Origin: Aquificota bacterium
Lineage (GTDB): Bacteria > Aquificota > Aquificia > Aquificales > Aquificaceae
Assembly (NCBI GenBank): GCA_030549905.1
Contig: JAUQQK010000002.1
Span: 32,506 to 96,505 of the forward strand
Direction of reading: 5' to 3'
Length of the DNA stretch: 64,000 bases
Positions 17,513 through 25,980 of this stretch are shown in pieces. Position 1 is the stretch's first letter; each line of letters starts with the position of its first letter. The notes beneath the pieces are model-generated. The model had not been told where the DNA came from. It made no database searches and worked only from the letters and a program-made list of their open reading frames with translations. Both the position numbers and the translations under genes were made by a program.

Positions 17513-18232
17513 ATGTGTAAAGAATGTGGTTGTGCGGACGGGCACAGGCATATGCATAAGGAAGAGACGAAGGAAGTAAGCCTTTTTAAGAAAGTGCTTG
17601 AAAAGAATGACCTTCAGGCTCAGGAAAACAGAGAGCATTTTGAGGAGCATGGTGTGTTTGCCATAAACCTCATGTCATCACCGGGTGCGGGTAAAACCAC
17701 ACTTCTTGAAAGGACGGTGGAGCTTTTAAATGAGTTTAAAATCGGTGTTATTGAGGGGGACCTGGAAACGGAAATAGACGCACAGAGGCTAAGGGCAAAG
17801 GGTGTACCTGCCTGTCAGATAACCACCGGAGGTGCCTGCCACCTTGACGCCTTTATGGTGCATGAAGGCATACATGAGCTTCCCATGGAAGAGCTGGACC
17901 TTGTTTTTATAGAAAACGTGGGAAACCTTGTGTGTCCTGCCAGCTACGATGTGGGGGCTCATCTAAATGTGGTGCTTCTCTCCGTAGTGGAAGGTGATGA
18001 CAAGCCTGAAAAGTATCCCGTCATGTTCAGACAGGCTCAGCTTCTTGTGATAACAAAGATAGACCTTTTGCCTTATGTGGATTTCAGCGTGGAAAGGGCT
18101 GTAAGGTCAGCAAGAAAGGTTAATCCGAGCATTGATGTAATAAGGCTTTCCGCAAAAACAGGTGAAGGACTTGAGGAATGGGTTGAATATTTACGCTTTA
18201 AGGTAAGAAGCTTTAAAAGGAGCCTGATATGA
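17513..18232 (+). CDS. hypB: HypB, hydrogenase nickel-incorporation GTPase
   Basis: GTPase that, with HypA, delivers nickel to hydrogenase large subunits. It has the N-terminal Cys motif CKECGC (residues 2-7) and a short His-rich stretch (DGHRHMHKE), both likely nickel-binding. The GTPase domain shows SSPGAGKTT (G1), EGDLETEIDAQR, IENVGNLVCPA and TKIDLLPY (G4). At 239 residues it is complete. It heads a plus-strand operon with hydrogenase small and large subunits, hypE, hypA and hypF. Confidence 0.95.
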   Translation: MCKECGCADGHRHMHKEETKEVSLFKKVLEKNDLQAQENREHFEEHGVFAINLMSSPGAGKTTLLERTVELLNEFKIGVIEGDLETEIDAQRLRAKGVPACQITTGGACHLDAFMVHEGIHELPMEELDLVFIENVGNLVCPASYDVGAHLNVVLLSVVEGDDKPEKYPVMFRQAQLLVITKIDLLPYVDFSVERAVRSARKVNPSIDVIRLSAKTGEGLEEWVEYLRFKVRSFKRSLI

Positions 18233-19059
18233 AGGCACTCTGGCTTCAAAGACTTACATGCTGTGGAAATACTCATTCCTTTTTGAATTACGAGGGGCTT
18301 GAATATCTCTTTAGCAGGTTTGAATACTTCTACCATCCCTCTCTGTCTCTTGAAAGTGAGGAAGAGGTCGTAGAAAGATTTTTAAAAGAAGATTTTGACT
18401 TGCTTCTTGTGGAGGGTGCGGTAAGGAGGGATGATGTAGTCCTAAAGGAGCTTTCTAAAAGGGCTCGCTTTGTGGTGGCAGTAGGAAGCTGTGCGGTCTA
18501 TGGAAACATACCAGCCCTTTCTGACCCTGAGGTCTGCGGGCTAAACTACAGGTTTAAGGAAAGAGATGGGCTATTAGAGGACCCTGAGGTGATAAACCTA
18601 CCGGGCTGTCCTGCCCACCCTTACTGGATAGCACATACCATATTCCTGTTGATGCAGGGTAAAAAGCCCGAGCTTGACCAGCTGGGAAGGCCTAAGGACT
18701 TTTATTCTTCCCTTACCCACTGGGGATGTACAAGGAACGAGTATTTTGAGTGGAAGGTAGATGCGGAAGAGCTGGGTTCTGAAAGGGGCTGTCTTTTTTA
18801 CCACTTTGGATGCAGAGGTCCTCTCTCCTACAGCTCCTGCAACAGGATTTTATGGAACGGTGTTAGCTCAAAGACACGTGCTGGAACCCCCTGTTTTGGA
18901 TGCACAGAGTATGACTTTCCGAGGAGGGGTCTGTGGGAGACAAGACAGTATGCGGGCATACCTGCAGAGCTTCCAATAGGAGTTTCCAAAAGAGGTTACA
19001 TAATGCTATCCGGAATTGCAAAAATGTTTGCCCCTGAAAGATTGAAGAATGAAGGTTAA
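18229..19059 (+). CDS. Group 2-type [NiFe] hydrogenase small subunit
   Basis: Iron-sulfur electron-transfer subunit of 276 residues with no signal peptide, so cytoplasmic. Cluster motifs are TCCGNT near residue 12, AVGSCAVYGNIPA near 88, LPGCPAHPYW, and CLFYHFGCRGP...CNRILWNGVSS...CFGCTE at the C-terminal side. The second proximal-cluster Cys of standard enzymes (C-x-x-C) is Asn here, as in group 2 enzymes. It overlaps hypB by 4 bases and the large subunit by 11. It resembles regulatory or Aquificales-type (group 2d-like) hydrogenases; the subgroup is inferred. Confidence 0.88.
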   Translation: MKALWLQRLTCCGNTHSFLNYEGLEYLFSRFEYFYHPSLSLESEEEVVERFLKEDFDLLLVEGAVRRDDVVLKELSKRARFVVAVGSCAVYGNIPALSDPEVCGLNYRFKERDGLLEDPEVINLPGCPAHPYWIAHTIFLLMQGKKPELDQLGRPKDFYSSLTHWGCTRNEYFEWKVDAEELGSERGCLFYHFGCRGPLSYSSCNRILWNGVSSKTRAGTPCFGCTEYDFPRRGLWETRQYAGIPAELPIGVSKRGYIMLSGIAKMFAPERLKNEG

Positions 19060-20356
19060 AAGCATAAACCTTGAAAGGGTAGAAGGCACTGCAAGGCTTG
19101 AGCTGGTCTGGAAGGATGGATTTATAGAAGACGCAAGGGTGAGCTTCCCCTATACACGAGGAATTGAAAGGGTTTTAAAGGATAGACCTTACATGGACGC
19201 CCTTGTAATAACGCCAAGGGTATGCGGTATATGTGGTCATGCTCATCTTATAGCTTGCGTAAGGGCTCTTGAAAAGGCAATGGGTATAGAACCTACACTA
19301 AAGGCTTCGCTGGTAAGAAATATCACTCAAAGCTTTGAGATACTTCAAAACCACATAAAGTGGTTTTACCTCTTCATACTTCCGGAGTTTCTTCAAGACA
19401 GTAATGGGCTTAGGAAATTGTATGAGCCCTTTAAGGGTAGAAGGTGGTTTCTTGCCATAAGGCAGGCTGCTCAGGCGGTTAAGGCTATAGCTCTTTTTTC
19501 TGGGCAGTGGCCCCATTCTTCTTACGCGGTACCCGGAGGTATCACCTCCAACCCAAAGCCTTCGGATTTGGCACAGCTTGAGGCAATAACTCATCAGATA
19601 AGGGATTTTTTCCTAAAGCAGGTGGTTGGGCTTGAAGAGGAAGAGCTAAGAAGGTTTTTAGAGGGAGGAAGCCTTTCCCTCCTGAAGGGCGACCTTGGGC
19701 TTTTCCTTGAATTTGCACATAAAGAAGGTCTTTTCAGGGCCGGCAGAGCATACAACAGGCTTCTGAGCGGTGGAGAACTTTACAATCCTTCTGGTTTCTA
19801 CTGTAAGAAAACCTATCATGGAAGAATAAAGCCTTCTGCTCTTCAGGAGCTTACCCCCCCTTCCTACTCCACTGTAAGCCCTCTGAGATACAGGTCCTTT
19901 CCTTATGAGACGGGTCCTCTCTCAAGACAGCTTCTTTCTGGAAACAGGTTTATAAAAAACCTCCACAGGGAGTATGGTGATTCCTTTATGGTCAGGGTGG
20001 TTGCCCGTGTGCTTGAAATATGGCATATACTTTCCCGCATAGAAGAAGGGACAAAAAGGCTCTACGAGTGCCTTCATGAGCCTTCCACCTCCTTAAAGAA
20101 ACCTCCTCATGTAAAGAGGGCTTACGGTTATGCCTTCGTGGAGGCTGCAAGGGGAACCCTGATGCATGAGGTGGAGATAGAGGAGGGTCTTATAAAAAGG
20201 TACAGAATTATAACACCCTCTCAGTGGAATTTGGGACCAAGGTGTGAGAGGTTTCTGGGCGTGGCGGAAAGGGCTATTGTGGGGCTTGAAAGCGAAAGGC
20301 AGGCGATGCTGGTGCTCAGAAGCTTTGACCTCTGTTCTGTATGCACAACCCGTTAG
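19049..20356 (+). CDS. Group 2-type [NiFe] hydrogenase large subunit without processing peptide
   Basis: Catalytic subunit of 435 residues, short for the family. The N-terminal active-site motif is RVCGICGHAH (near residue 57). The C-terminal motif is DLCSVCTTR, with Arg in place of the final His, and the protein ends exactly there. No cleavable C-terminal extension exists, so no maturation protease is needed, as known for H2-sensing (HoxC/HupV) enzymes. It could be a sensor or a soluble uptake enzyme feeding biosynthesis. No histidine kinase is encoded nearby, which weighs mildly against a sensory role. Confidence 0.88.
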   Translation: MKVKSINLERVEGTARLELVWKDGFIEDARVSFPYTRGIERVLKDRPYMDALVITPRVCGICGHAHLIACVRALEKAMGIEPTLKASLVRNITQSFEILQNHIKWFYLFILPEFLQDSNGLRKLYEPFKGRRWFLAIRQAAQAVKAIALFSGQWPHSSYAVPGGITSNPKPSDLAQLEAITHQIRDFFLKQVVGLEEEELRRFLEGGSLSLLKGDLGLFLEFAHKEGLFRAGRAYNRLLSGGELYNPSGFYCKKTYHGRIKPSALQELTPPSYSTVSPLRYRSFPYETGPLSRQLLSGNRFIKNLHREYGDSFMVRVVARVLEIWHILSRIEEGTKRLYECLHEPSTSLKKPPHVKRAYGYAFVEAARGTLMHEVEIEEGLIKRYRIITPSQWNLGPRCERFLGVAERAIVGLESERQAMLVLRSFDLCSVCTTR

Positions 20357-20366
20357 GAGGTTTAGC

Positions 20367-21362
20367 ATGAAAAGGATAAAGCTTGCGGAAGGCGGTGGCG
20401 GAGAGGAAACCTGGAGGTTGATTAAAGCGCTATTTCTCAAATACTTTGATAATCCTCATCTTTCATCTCTTGAAGACTCAGCCCTGTTAGAGGTTCCTTC
20501 AAAGCTTGCCTTTACAACAGATGCCTTTACAGTAAAGCCCCTTTTCTTTCCAGGCGGTGATATAGGAAAGCTGGCAGTTGCAGGTACGCTCAACGATCTT
20601 GCAGTAATGGGTGCGAGACCCTTATACCTTTCAATTAGCTTTATTATTGAGGAAGGCTTTCCTTATGAAGACCTTGAAAAGATAGTAGAAAGTATGGCAA
20701 AGACCATAAGAGAATATAACGTCCAAGTAGTAGCAGGTGATACGAAAGTGGTTCCTTCGGGGCAGGTGGACGGGCTTTTTATATGCACTTCAGGTATAGG
20801 AAAAGTGATATATGATGGGCTTTCATGCAGGAATATAAGAGAAGGTGATGCCATAATAGTTTCCGGCACGGTGGGAGACCATGGAGCCTGCATACTTGCC
20901 CAGAGAGAGGGCTTTTATGGAGAGCTTGAGAGCGACTGTGCAGTTCTCTGGAACCTTGTGGAAAAGCTTCTATCTTCCGGAGTGGAGGTGCATGCCATGA
21001 GAGACCCTACAAGGGGTGGACTTTCAGCGGTCTTACACGAGTGGGCAAATTCCTCAGGAGTTTCCTTTTTGATAGAAGAAGAAGCTATTCCTATAAAAGA
21101 AGAAGTAAAGGGTCTTTGTGAGTTTCTTGGTCTTGAGCCTTATCATTTTGCCTGTGAAGGGAGGTTTGTATTGGCGGTAAAGCCTGAGGATGCGGAAAAA
21201 ACCTTAGATATTTTACGTTCCGACCCACTCGGAAGCTCTGCAAACCTTATAGGCTATGCTATAAAGCCCCAGGGCTATCCTAAGGTTATACTAAAAACCC
21301 CTTATGGCACGCATAGGCTTCTGGAGCCACCGGCTGGAGAGCTTCTACCAAGGATTTGCTGA
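20367..21362 (+). CDS. hypE: HypE, hydrogenase cyanide-ligand synthesis protein
   Basis: HypE converts the carbamoyl group placed on its C-terminal Cys by HypF to thiocyanate, the source of CN ligands. The protein ends in the essential PRIC tail. AIR-synthase-like motifs include AEGGGGEETW, AGTLNDLAVMGARP, VAGDTKVV and MRDPTRGGLS. ATG 20367 is supported by TAGGAGG 8 bases upstream; the frame remains open further upstream but that part overlaps the large-subunit gene. Length with this start is 331 residues, standard for the family. Confidence 0.95.
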   Translation: MKRIKLAEGGGGEETWRLIKALFLKYFDNPHLSSLEDSALLEVPSKLAFTTDAFTVKPLFFPGGDIGKLAVAGTLNDLAVMGARPLYLSISFIIEEGFPYEDLEKIVESMAKTIREYNVQVVAGDTKVVPSGQVDGLFICTSGIGKVIYDGLSCRNIREGDAIIVSGTVGDHGACILAQREGFYGELESDCAVLWNLVEKLLSSGVEVHAMRDPTRGGLSAVLHEWANSSGVSFLIEEEAIPIKEEVKGLCEFLGLEPYHFACEGRFVLAVKPEDAEKTLDILRSDPLGSSANLIGYAIKPQGYPKVILKTPYGTHRLLEPPAGELLPRIC

Positions 21363-21706
21363 TGCATGAATTTTCCATAGTTCAAAACCTTCTTGAGCTT
21401 CTTGAAGAGGAAGTGGAAAAGCATAAGGCAAAAAGGGTTTGTCGTGTGGAAGTGCTTGTAGGTCTTCTTTCGGGTGTAGAACCTCATCTTTTAGAGCTTG
21501 CCTTTGAAACTTTCAAAGAGGGAACGGTGGCGGAAAAAGCAGAGCTGGTGCTTCAAATAGAAAAACTTAAAATCTTTTGTGAGGACTGCGGTAAGGAGTT
21601 TGAAAAGGAAGAACTAAATGCCCTCTGTCCTTCCTGCGGTGGATTGAACACTCGCATAGTGGGCGGGCAGGAGCTTCTTCTTAAAAGCGTTGAACTGGAG
21701 GTTTAA
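21362..21706 (+). CDS. hypA: HypA, hydrogenase nickel metallochaperone
   Basis: Zinc- and nickel-binding partner of HypB, 114 residues. It must start MHEFS because His2 binds nickel, so ATG 21362 is chosen. This gives a one-base TGATG overlap with hypE. The zinc site is CEDCGKEF (near 75) and CPSCGG (near 92). No cysteine or histidine ligand is missing. Confidence 0.95.
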   Translation: MHEFSIVQNLLELLEEEVEKHKAKRVCRVEVLVGLLSGVEPHLLELAFETFKEGTVAEKAELVLQIEKLKIFCEDCGKEFEKEELNALCPSCGGLNTRIVGGQELLLKSVELEV

Positions 21707-21748
21707 GGGAGGATACGATAACGATGTTAAGCATAGTGCATAGAAGAG

Positions 21749-24001
21749 ATGCTTACAGATAGAATGCGTTTAAGAATCCTTGTTAGGGGTGCTGTTCAGG
21801 GTGTGGGTTTCAGACCCTTTGTATACAGGCTTGCAAAGGAAATGGGGCTTATGGGTTATGTGCTTAACGATACGGGGGGTGTGGAGATTGAAGTGGAGGG
21901 TGAAAAGGAGCTTTTAGAGGAGTTTTTCTACAGACTAACCTCAGAAAAACCTCCCCTTGCCAGGATACATGCAATAGAAAGTCAGTTTCTTGAACCTGTA
22001 GGCTATGAGGACTTTACTATCAAGGAAAGTCAAGGAGCAGGAAATAAACAGGTTTTTATTCTTCCTGACATGTCTGTCTGTGAAGACTGCCTGAAAGAGC
22101 TCTTTGACCCATCAAACAGAAGGTATATGTATCCCTTTATTAACTGCACCAACTGCGGACCACGTTTTACCATAATAGAAAGACTTCCCTATGACAGACC
22201 AAACACTACTATGAAGGTCTTTCAGATGTGTCCCGAATGCGATAAAGAGTACCACGACCCTAAGGATAGACGCTTTCATGCACAGCCCAACGCATGTCCG
22301 GAATGTGGTCCATGGCTAAGTCTATATTCAGGCAAAGGTGAGCTTCTGGAAGAAAGAAACGGAGCTTTAGAGCTTGTGGCTGAGCTTTTAAAGGAAGGGC
22401 ATATACTGGCTGTTAAGGGAGTGGGTGGCTTTCATCTTATGTGCAACGCCCTTGAGGAAAGGGTGGTTAGCCTCTTAAGAGAAAGGAAAAGGAGAAAGGA
22501 AAAGCCTTTTGCGGTAATGTTTAGAAACTTAGAACAGCTTTTAGAATATGCAGAACCTACAAGCCTTGAAAAAGCACTTCTTCTTTCACCAGAAAGACCC
22601 ATAGTGCTTGTAAGGTCAAAGGAAAAGCTGGCACCCTCGGTGGCACCCAGTCTTAAAAGGGTAGGTGCCTTTCTACCATATTCTCCCATTCACTACCTTC
22701 TTTTAAATGCTTTAGATTTTCCCTTAGTTGCCACTTCTGGAAACTTCTCGGAAGAGCCCATAGTTAAAGATAATGAAGAAGCCTTAACAAAACTTAATTG
22801 CCTTGCGGATTTTATATTGGCTCACAATAGAGATATAAAAAGAAGATGTGATGATTCTGTAGTCAAAGTGGTGGGAGGCTTTCCCCTTCCCGTGAGGCGT
22901 TCAAGGGGCTACGCACCCATGCCCATAACGCTGCCCTTCAAACTGAGAAGGAAGGTGCTGGCTGTGGGAGGTATGCTAAAAAACACCTTTGCCTTAGCCT
23001 TTGAAGACAAAGTTTTCATAAGCCAGCATGTGGGTGATGTGGAAAACCTTGAAACACTTAGAGCCTTTGAGCAGATGGTTTATGACCTTATGGAACTTTA
23101 TGAATTTGAGCCAGAGCTTGTGGTATGCGATATGCATCCACGATATGAAACCTCAAGATGGGCAAGGCACTTTGCGGAGGAAAAGGGTCTGAAGCTTATG
23201 GAAGTTCAGCATCACTTTGCTCATATACTCTCTTGCATGGCGGAGAATGCTTTAGAGGCTCAGGTGCTTGGTATAGCTTGGGATGGTACAGGTTATGGAG
23301 AAGATGGAACTCTCTGGGGTGGTGAGTTTTTAGAAGTGTCTTATGAAGGCTATAAGAGACTTTTCCATATAAAACCTTTCAAGCTCTTAGGTGGTGAAAA
23401 GGCTGTGAAAGAGCCAAGAAGGGTAGCCCTTTCCCTTATCTTTGAGCTTTATGGGGATAAAGCCTTTGAGCTGGAACTTCCACCCGTAAGAGCCTTCTCA
23501 GAAAGAGAACTACATAACCTATATGTGGCTTGGAAGGAAGGCATAAACTCGCCTTATAGTTCCTCTGCAGGCAGGCTCTTTGATGCGGTGGCTTCTCTTC
23601 TTGATATAAGGCATGTTATATCTTATGAAGGACAGTCCGCCATGCTTCTTGAAGACCTGTATAAGCCTTCGGTGAAGGATTACTATCCTTTTGAAGTTTC
23701 CAATTTACAGATAGACTGGAGACCAACCTTTGAAGCTCTTATAAAGGACAGGGATAAGGAAGGCATACCCTCAAGGTTTATAAACACGCTGGCTCATGTC
23801 TGTGCTCATGTGGCAAAGGAAGCAGGCATGGAAAGAGTATGTCTTTCCGGCGGTGTCTTTCAGAACGACCCTCTTGTAAGCAAAATTAAGGAGCTTCTTG
23901 AAGCTGAAGGCTTTAAAGTGTTTTTACATCAGAAGGTTCCCACTAATGATGGAGGCATATGCTTAGGACAGGCAGTGTATGGAGGTTTAAAAGAGGTATA
24001 A
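21749..24001 (+). CDS. hypF: HypF, carbamoyltransferase for hydrogenase maturation
   Basis: HypF uses carbamoyl phosphate and ATP to carbamoylate HypE. Domains in order: acylphosphatase (VRGAVQGVGFRPFVYRL, residues 9-25), two zinc fingers (CEDCLKEL/CTNCGPR near 110-135 and CPECDKEY/CPECGP near 165-190), a YrdC domain (about 200-380) and a Kae1-like C-terminal domain with HHFAH (near 490) and GVFQND. The 750 residues match the family. The start is uncertain between ATG 21749 and ATG 21764; neither has a good ribosome site. Confidence 0.95.
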   Translation: MLTDRMRLRILVRGAVQGVGFRPFVYRLAKEMGLMGYVLNDTGGVEIEVEGEKELLEEFFYRLTSEKPPLARIHAIESQFLEPVGYEDFTIKESQGAGNKQVFILPDMSVCEDCLKELFDPSNRRYMYPFINCTNCGPRFTIIERLPYDRPNTTMKVFQMCPECDKEYHDPKDRRFHAQPNACPECGPWLSLYSGKGELLEERNGALELVAELLKEGHILAVKGVGGFHLMCNALEERVVSLLRERKRRKEKPFAVMFRNLEQLLEYAEPTSLEKALLLSPERPIVLVRSKEKLAPSVAPSLKRVGAFLPYSPIHYLLLNALDFPLVATSGNFSEEPIVKDNEEALTKLNCLADFILAHNRDIKRRCDDSVVKVVGGFPLPVRRSRGYAPMPITLPFKLRRKVLAVGGMLKNTFALAFEDKVFISQHVGDVENLETLRAFEQMVYDLMELYEFEPELVVCDMHPRYETSRWARHFAEEKGLKLMEVQHHFAHILSCMAENALEAQVLGIAWDGTGYGEDGTLWGGEFLEVSYEGYKRLFHIKPFKLLGGEKAVKEPRRVALSLIFELYGDKAFELELPPVRAFSERELHNLYVAWKEGINSPYSSSAGRLFDAVASLLDIRHVISYEGQSAMLLEDLYKPSVKDYYPFEVSNLQIDWRPTFEALIKDRDKEGIPSRFINTLAHVCAHVAKEAGMERVCLSGGVFQNDPLVSKIKELLEAEGFKVFLHQKVPTNDGGICLGQAVYGGLKEV

Positions 24002-24034
24002 GCCTGACGACATATATAGAGGGAGGTGGAAGGC

Positions 24035-24124
24035 ATGGAGCTTATCCTTCTTGGTGGTGTATTAGCTTTAAGTTCTTTACTTCTTCAGGTGCTTATATAC
24101 TTACTCCTTTGGAAGCTTGTCTAA
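24035..24124 (+). CDS. 29-residue single-pass membrane peptide
   Basis: A tiny frame begins at ATG 24035 behind a strong GGGAGGTGG (24021-24029). It encodes a very hydrophobic peptide starting MELILLGGVLALSS and ending LLLWKLV, which could span the membrane once. It directly follows hypF and ends inside the 3' end of the convergent hyaF-like gene. The well-placed ribosome site and clean hydrophobic pattern argue for translation. The function is unknown; small membrane peptides often stabilise membrane complexes. Confidence 0.5.
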   Translation: MELILLGGVLALSSLLLQVLIYLLLWKLV

Positions 24125-24484
24125 AAGGTTTTCTATCCTTTCTTTTAGTTTTTGTATAGCCTCTTCCACATCCTCCTTCTGAGCCATTGCAAGCTTTGGG
24201 AAGTATGTGATTTCAATAGTTTCTAATATGGGCTTATTGTCCCTGTCGTAAAAGACACCTATCCAGACACCGCTTATGCCTGTCTCTCTCCATTCTACAG
24301 GCTGTGTGTTAGACTCAAGCCTTATTTTTACCTGTCCTTCCCCCAGAATATCAAGCAGAGCTTCCCTGTCCTCGTCGGAGATGGGTATCTTGTTGGCGTA
24401 TATGATGTGTTCCTCTCCCCTCTCATACAGGTCTTTAAGAGCCTGAAGTATTTCATAAAGAAGAGCAGGTGCGTTCATAAGCAT
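24101..24484 (-). CDS. hyaF: HyaF/HupH-like hydrogenase accessory protein (short form)
   Basis: A 127-residue protein resembling the C-terminal domain of HyaF/HupH: LGEGQVKIRLE and a following segment ending GVWIGVF, then a beta-rich stretch and an acidic helical tail. Full-length HyaF is about twice as long, so the N-terminal half is absent. HyaF/HupH assist maturation of the hydrogenase iron-sulfur subunit under oxygen. It is the last gene of the group 1 operon, with GGAGG at good spacing before ATG 24484. Confidence 0.7.
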   Translation of the reverse strand: MLMNAPALLYEILQALKDLYERGEEHIIYANKIPISDEDREALLDILGEGQVKIRLESNTQPVEWRETGISGVWIGVFYDRDNKPILETIEITYFPKLAMAQKEDVEEAIQKLKERIENLLDKLPKE

Positions 24485-24486
24485 AT

Positions 24487-24807
24487 TTAGCCTCCAAGCA
24501 TTTCTGAAAAACCTTCCATGTATTCGCTCCAGGCTTGAATCCCTTCAAAAACCCTAAAAACACTGCCCTCTTTAAAAAGCACCAGAGAAGGCAATCTAAA
24601 GTCCCTGAGTATATCTTTATGGCTGTCTGCATCTATGGAGTAAAACTCAAGCCTTCCTCCAAAGGCTTTTTCTAACTCTGGCACCACTATTTCCGTATCA
24701 AAAAGTTCCTTAATCTTATCTTTTTTAAGTTCAGACCGCACATAAAGAGCAAAACTCCTTTTCTTTTCCTTTAAGCTTTCAAGCTCTTGCAGGTTCAGCT
24801 CTCTCAT
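24487..24807 (-). CDS. hyaE: HyaE/HupG (HoxO)-like thioredoxin-fold chaperone
   Basis: This 106-residue thioredoxin-fold protein without a C-x-x-C active site (FRLPSLVLFKEG near residue 70) matches the HyaE/HupG family. Those proteins bind the Tat signal peptide and assist assembly of the oxygen-tolerant hydrogenase small subunit. It overlaps the protease gene by 29 bases and lies 2 bases before the hyaF-like gene, consistent with operon translation. Confidence 0.75.
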   Translation of the reverse strand: MRELNLQELESLKEKKRSFALYVRSELKKDKIKELFDTEIVVPELEKAFGGRLEFYSIDADSHKDILRDFRLPSLVLFKEGSVFRVFEGIQAWSEYMEGFSEMLGG

Positions 24808-25270
24808 AGCTTATACCCCATTCTTCAAGCTGTTTTAAAACTTCTTGTATTAAATAGGGAAAACGTGCCTTTATGGTGGGAGATAATTCAAGAGATATAT
24901 CAAGGCTTTCTGGCTCCATACCTATGAGAACTATCTCTTCAGGCTTCTTTCCTAAAATCTCCGCTATGCCTAAAACCTCCTGAATGCCGAGCTCATGGGC
25001 TGAAACTTTCCTTCTAAAGTATGCCTTTACTTCCTCTCCTTTTAGCTTAAAAAGGGTGCCAGGAGGGCTTCCCCCAAGCACCGCATCCACCAGCAAAAGC
25101 CTGTCAAAGCCCTCCATAAAGTAAAGGAGGTCTATACCCAAGGTTCCACCGTCCATAAGCTCCACATCTTCTGGAAATCTGTAGCTCCTTCTTAGTTCCT
25201 CTACAGCCCTTACACCAAGCCCCTCATCAGAAAGGAGTATGTTGCCCACACCCAGCACGAGCACTCTCAA
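24779..25270 (-). CDS. hyaD: HyaD/HupD hydrogenase maturation endopeptidase
   Basis: This nickel-dependent protease removes the C-terminal peptide of the large subunit after nickel insertion. The three metal-binding elements are seen: GNILLSDEGLG (residues 8-18), LLVDAVLGG (near 62) and SAHELGI (near 90). The 163 residues match the family. Its substrate is most likely the group 1 large subunit encoded two genes upstream, which ends with a 15-residue-class extension after DPCLACSTH. It overlaps hyaC by 4 bases. Confidence 0.9.
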   Translation of the reverse strand: MRVLVLGVGNILLSDEGLGVRAVEELRRSYRFPEDVELMDGGTLGIDLLYFMEGFDRLLLVDAVLGGSPPGTLFKLKGEEVKAYFRRKVSAHELGIQEVLGIAEILGKKPEEIVLIGMEPESLDISLELSPTIKARFPYLIQEVLKQLEEWGISYERAEPARA

Positions 25271-25968
25271 GAAAGCTCCTCCGCGTCCACAGGTGTTTCT
25301 TTAAAGTTCTTCATACCGTTAAACATGGAAGAAACCTCCCCTTCCTTCTCAATCACATCATACCTTATAACCATATACACATGCACTATTACAAAGAGAA
25401 CTATAAGCCAGGCAAGCCAGTGGTGCCACATATGTACCATAAACTCTCCACCCAGCAGGGGCACAAGCCAGCCAAAGAGTTTTGCCCAGAAGCCGTCAGG
25501 TTTTGAAAGCCCGTACATGGCAAAGCCTGTGGCAATCATAAGAGCAAGAGCCATGTAGAAGATAAAATAGGCAAGTCGGGCAAGGGGATTTCTTATGTAT
25601 GTCCTGTGCCAGGGCTTTATGAAGATGTAGTGAAGCACCATTTCAAGGACGCCTTTCCAGAAGTCAGACTTCCACACGGCAGGGATAAAGAGCCTGTCCC
25701 CTTTTCTGAAGAAGGCAATATAAAGGCGGAAGAGGAAGGAAAAGAAAAGCACATAACCTGCGCTGAAATGTATAAACCTTATAAAGTCCATGGTGAGATT
25801 GTGGGCATAGGCGTAAGTGGCTTCGTATCCTGAAGAGCCTATAAAGAAGGGGCTTCCTATGTAAAGGCCCGTGAGAAAAAGCACTGTTATGCTCAAAAAA
25901 TTGACCCAGTGCCATATCCTGAGCGATGGGCTAAAAATGTATAGTCTTTTTACCACTTCTTCCCTCAT
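25267..25968 (-). CDS. hyaC: Hydrogenase b-type cytochrome (HyaC/HupC)
   Basis: Integral membrane diheme cytochrome b that anchors the hydrogenase and passes electrons to quinone. The 233 residues have four predicted helices. Candidate heme ligands include the His in RIWHWVNF (residue 19 region), FIHFSAGYVLFF (near 65) and HMWHHWLAWLIVLFVIVHVY (about 180-205). It lies directly after the large subunit with a 12-base gap and a GGAGG ribosome site. Confidence 0.9.
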   Translation of the reverse strand: MREEVVKRLYIFSPSLRIWHWVNFLSITVLFLTGLYIGSPFFIGSSGYEATYAYAHNLTMDFIRFIHFSAGYVLFFSFLFRLYIAFFRKGDRLFIPAVWKSDFWKGVLEMVLHYIFIKPWHRTYIRNPLARLAYFIFYMALALMIATGFAMYGLSKPDGFWAKLFGWLVPLLGGEFMVHMWHHWLAWLIVLFVIVHVYMVIRYDVIEKEGEVSSMFNGMKNFKETPVDAEELS

Positions 25969-25980
25969 GGCAAACCTCCT

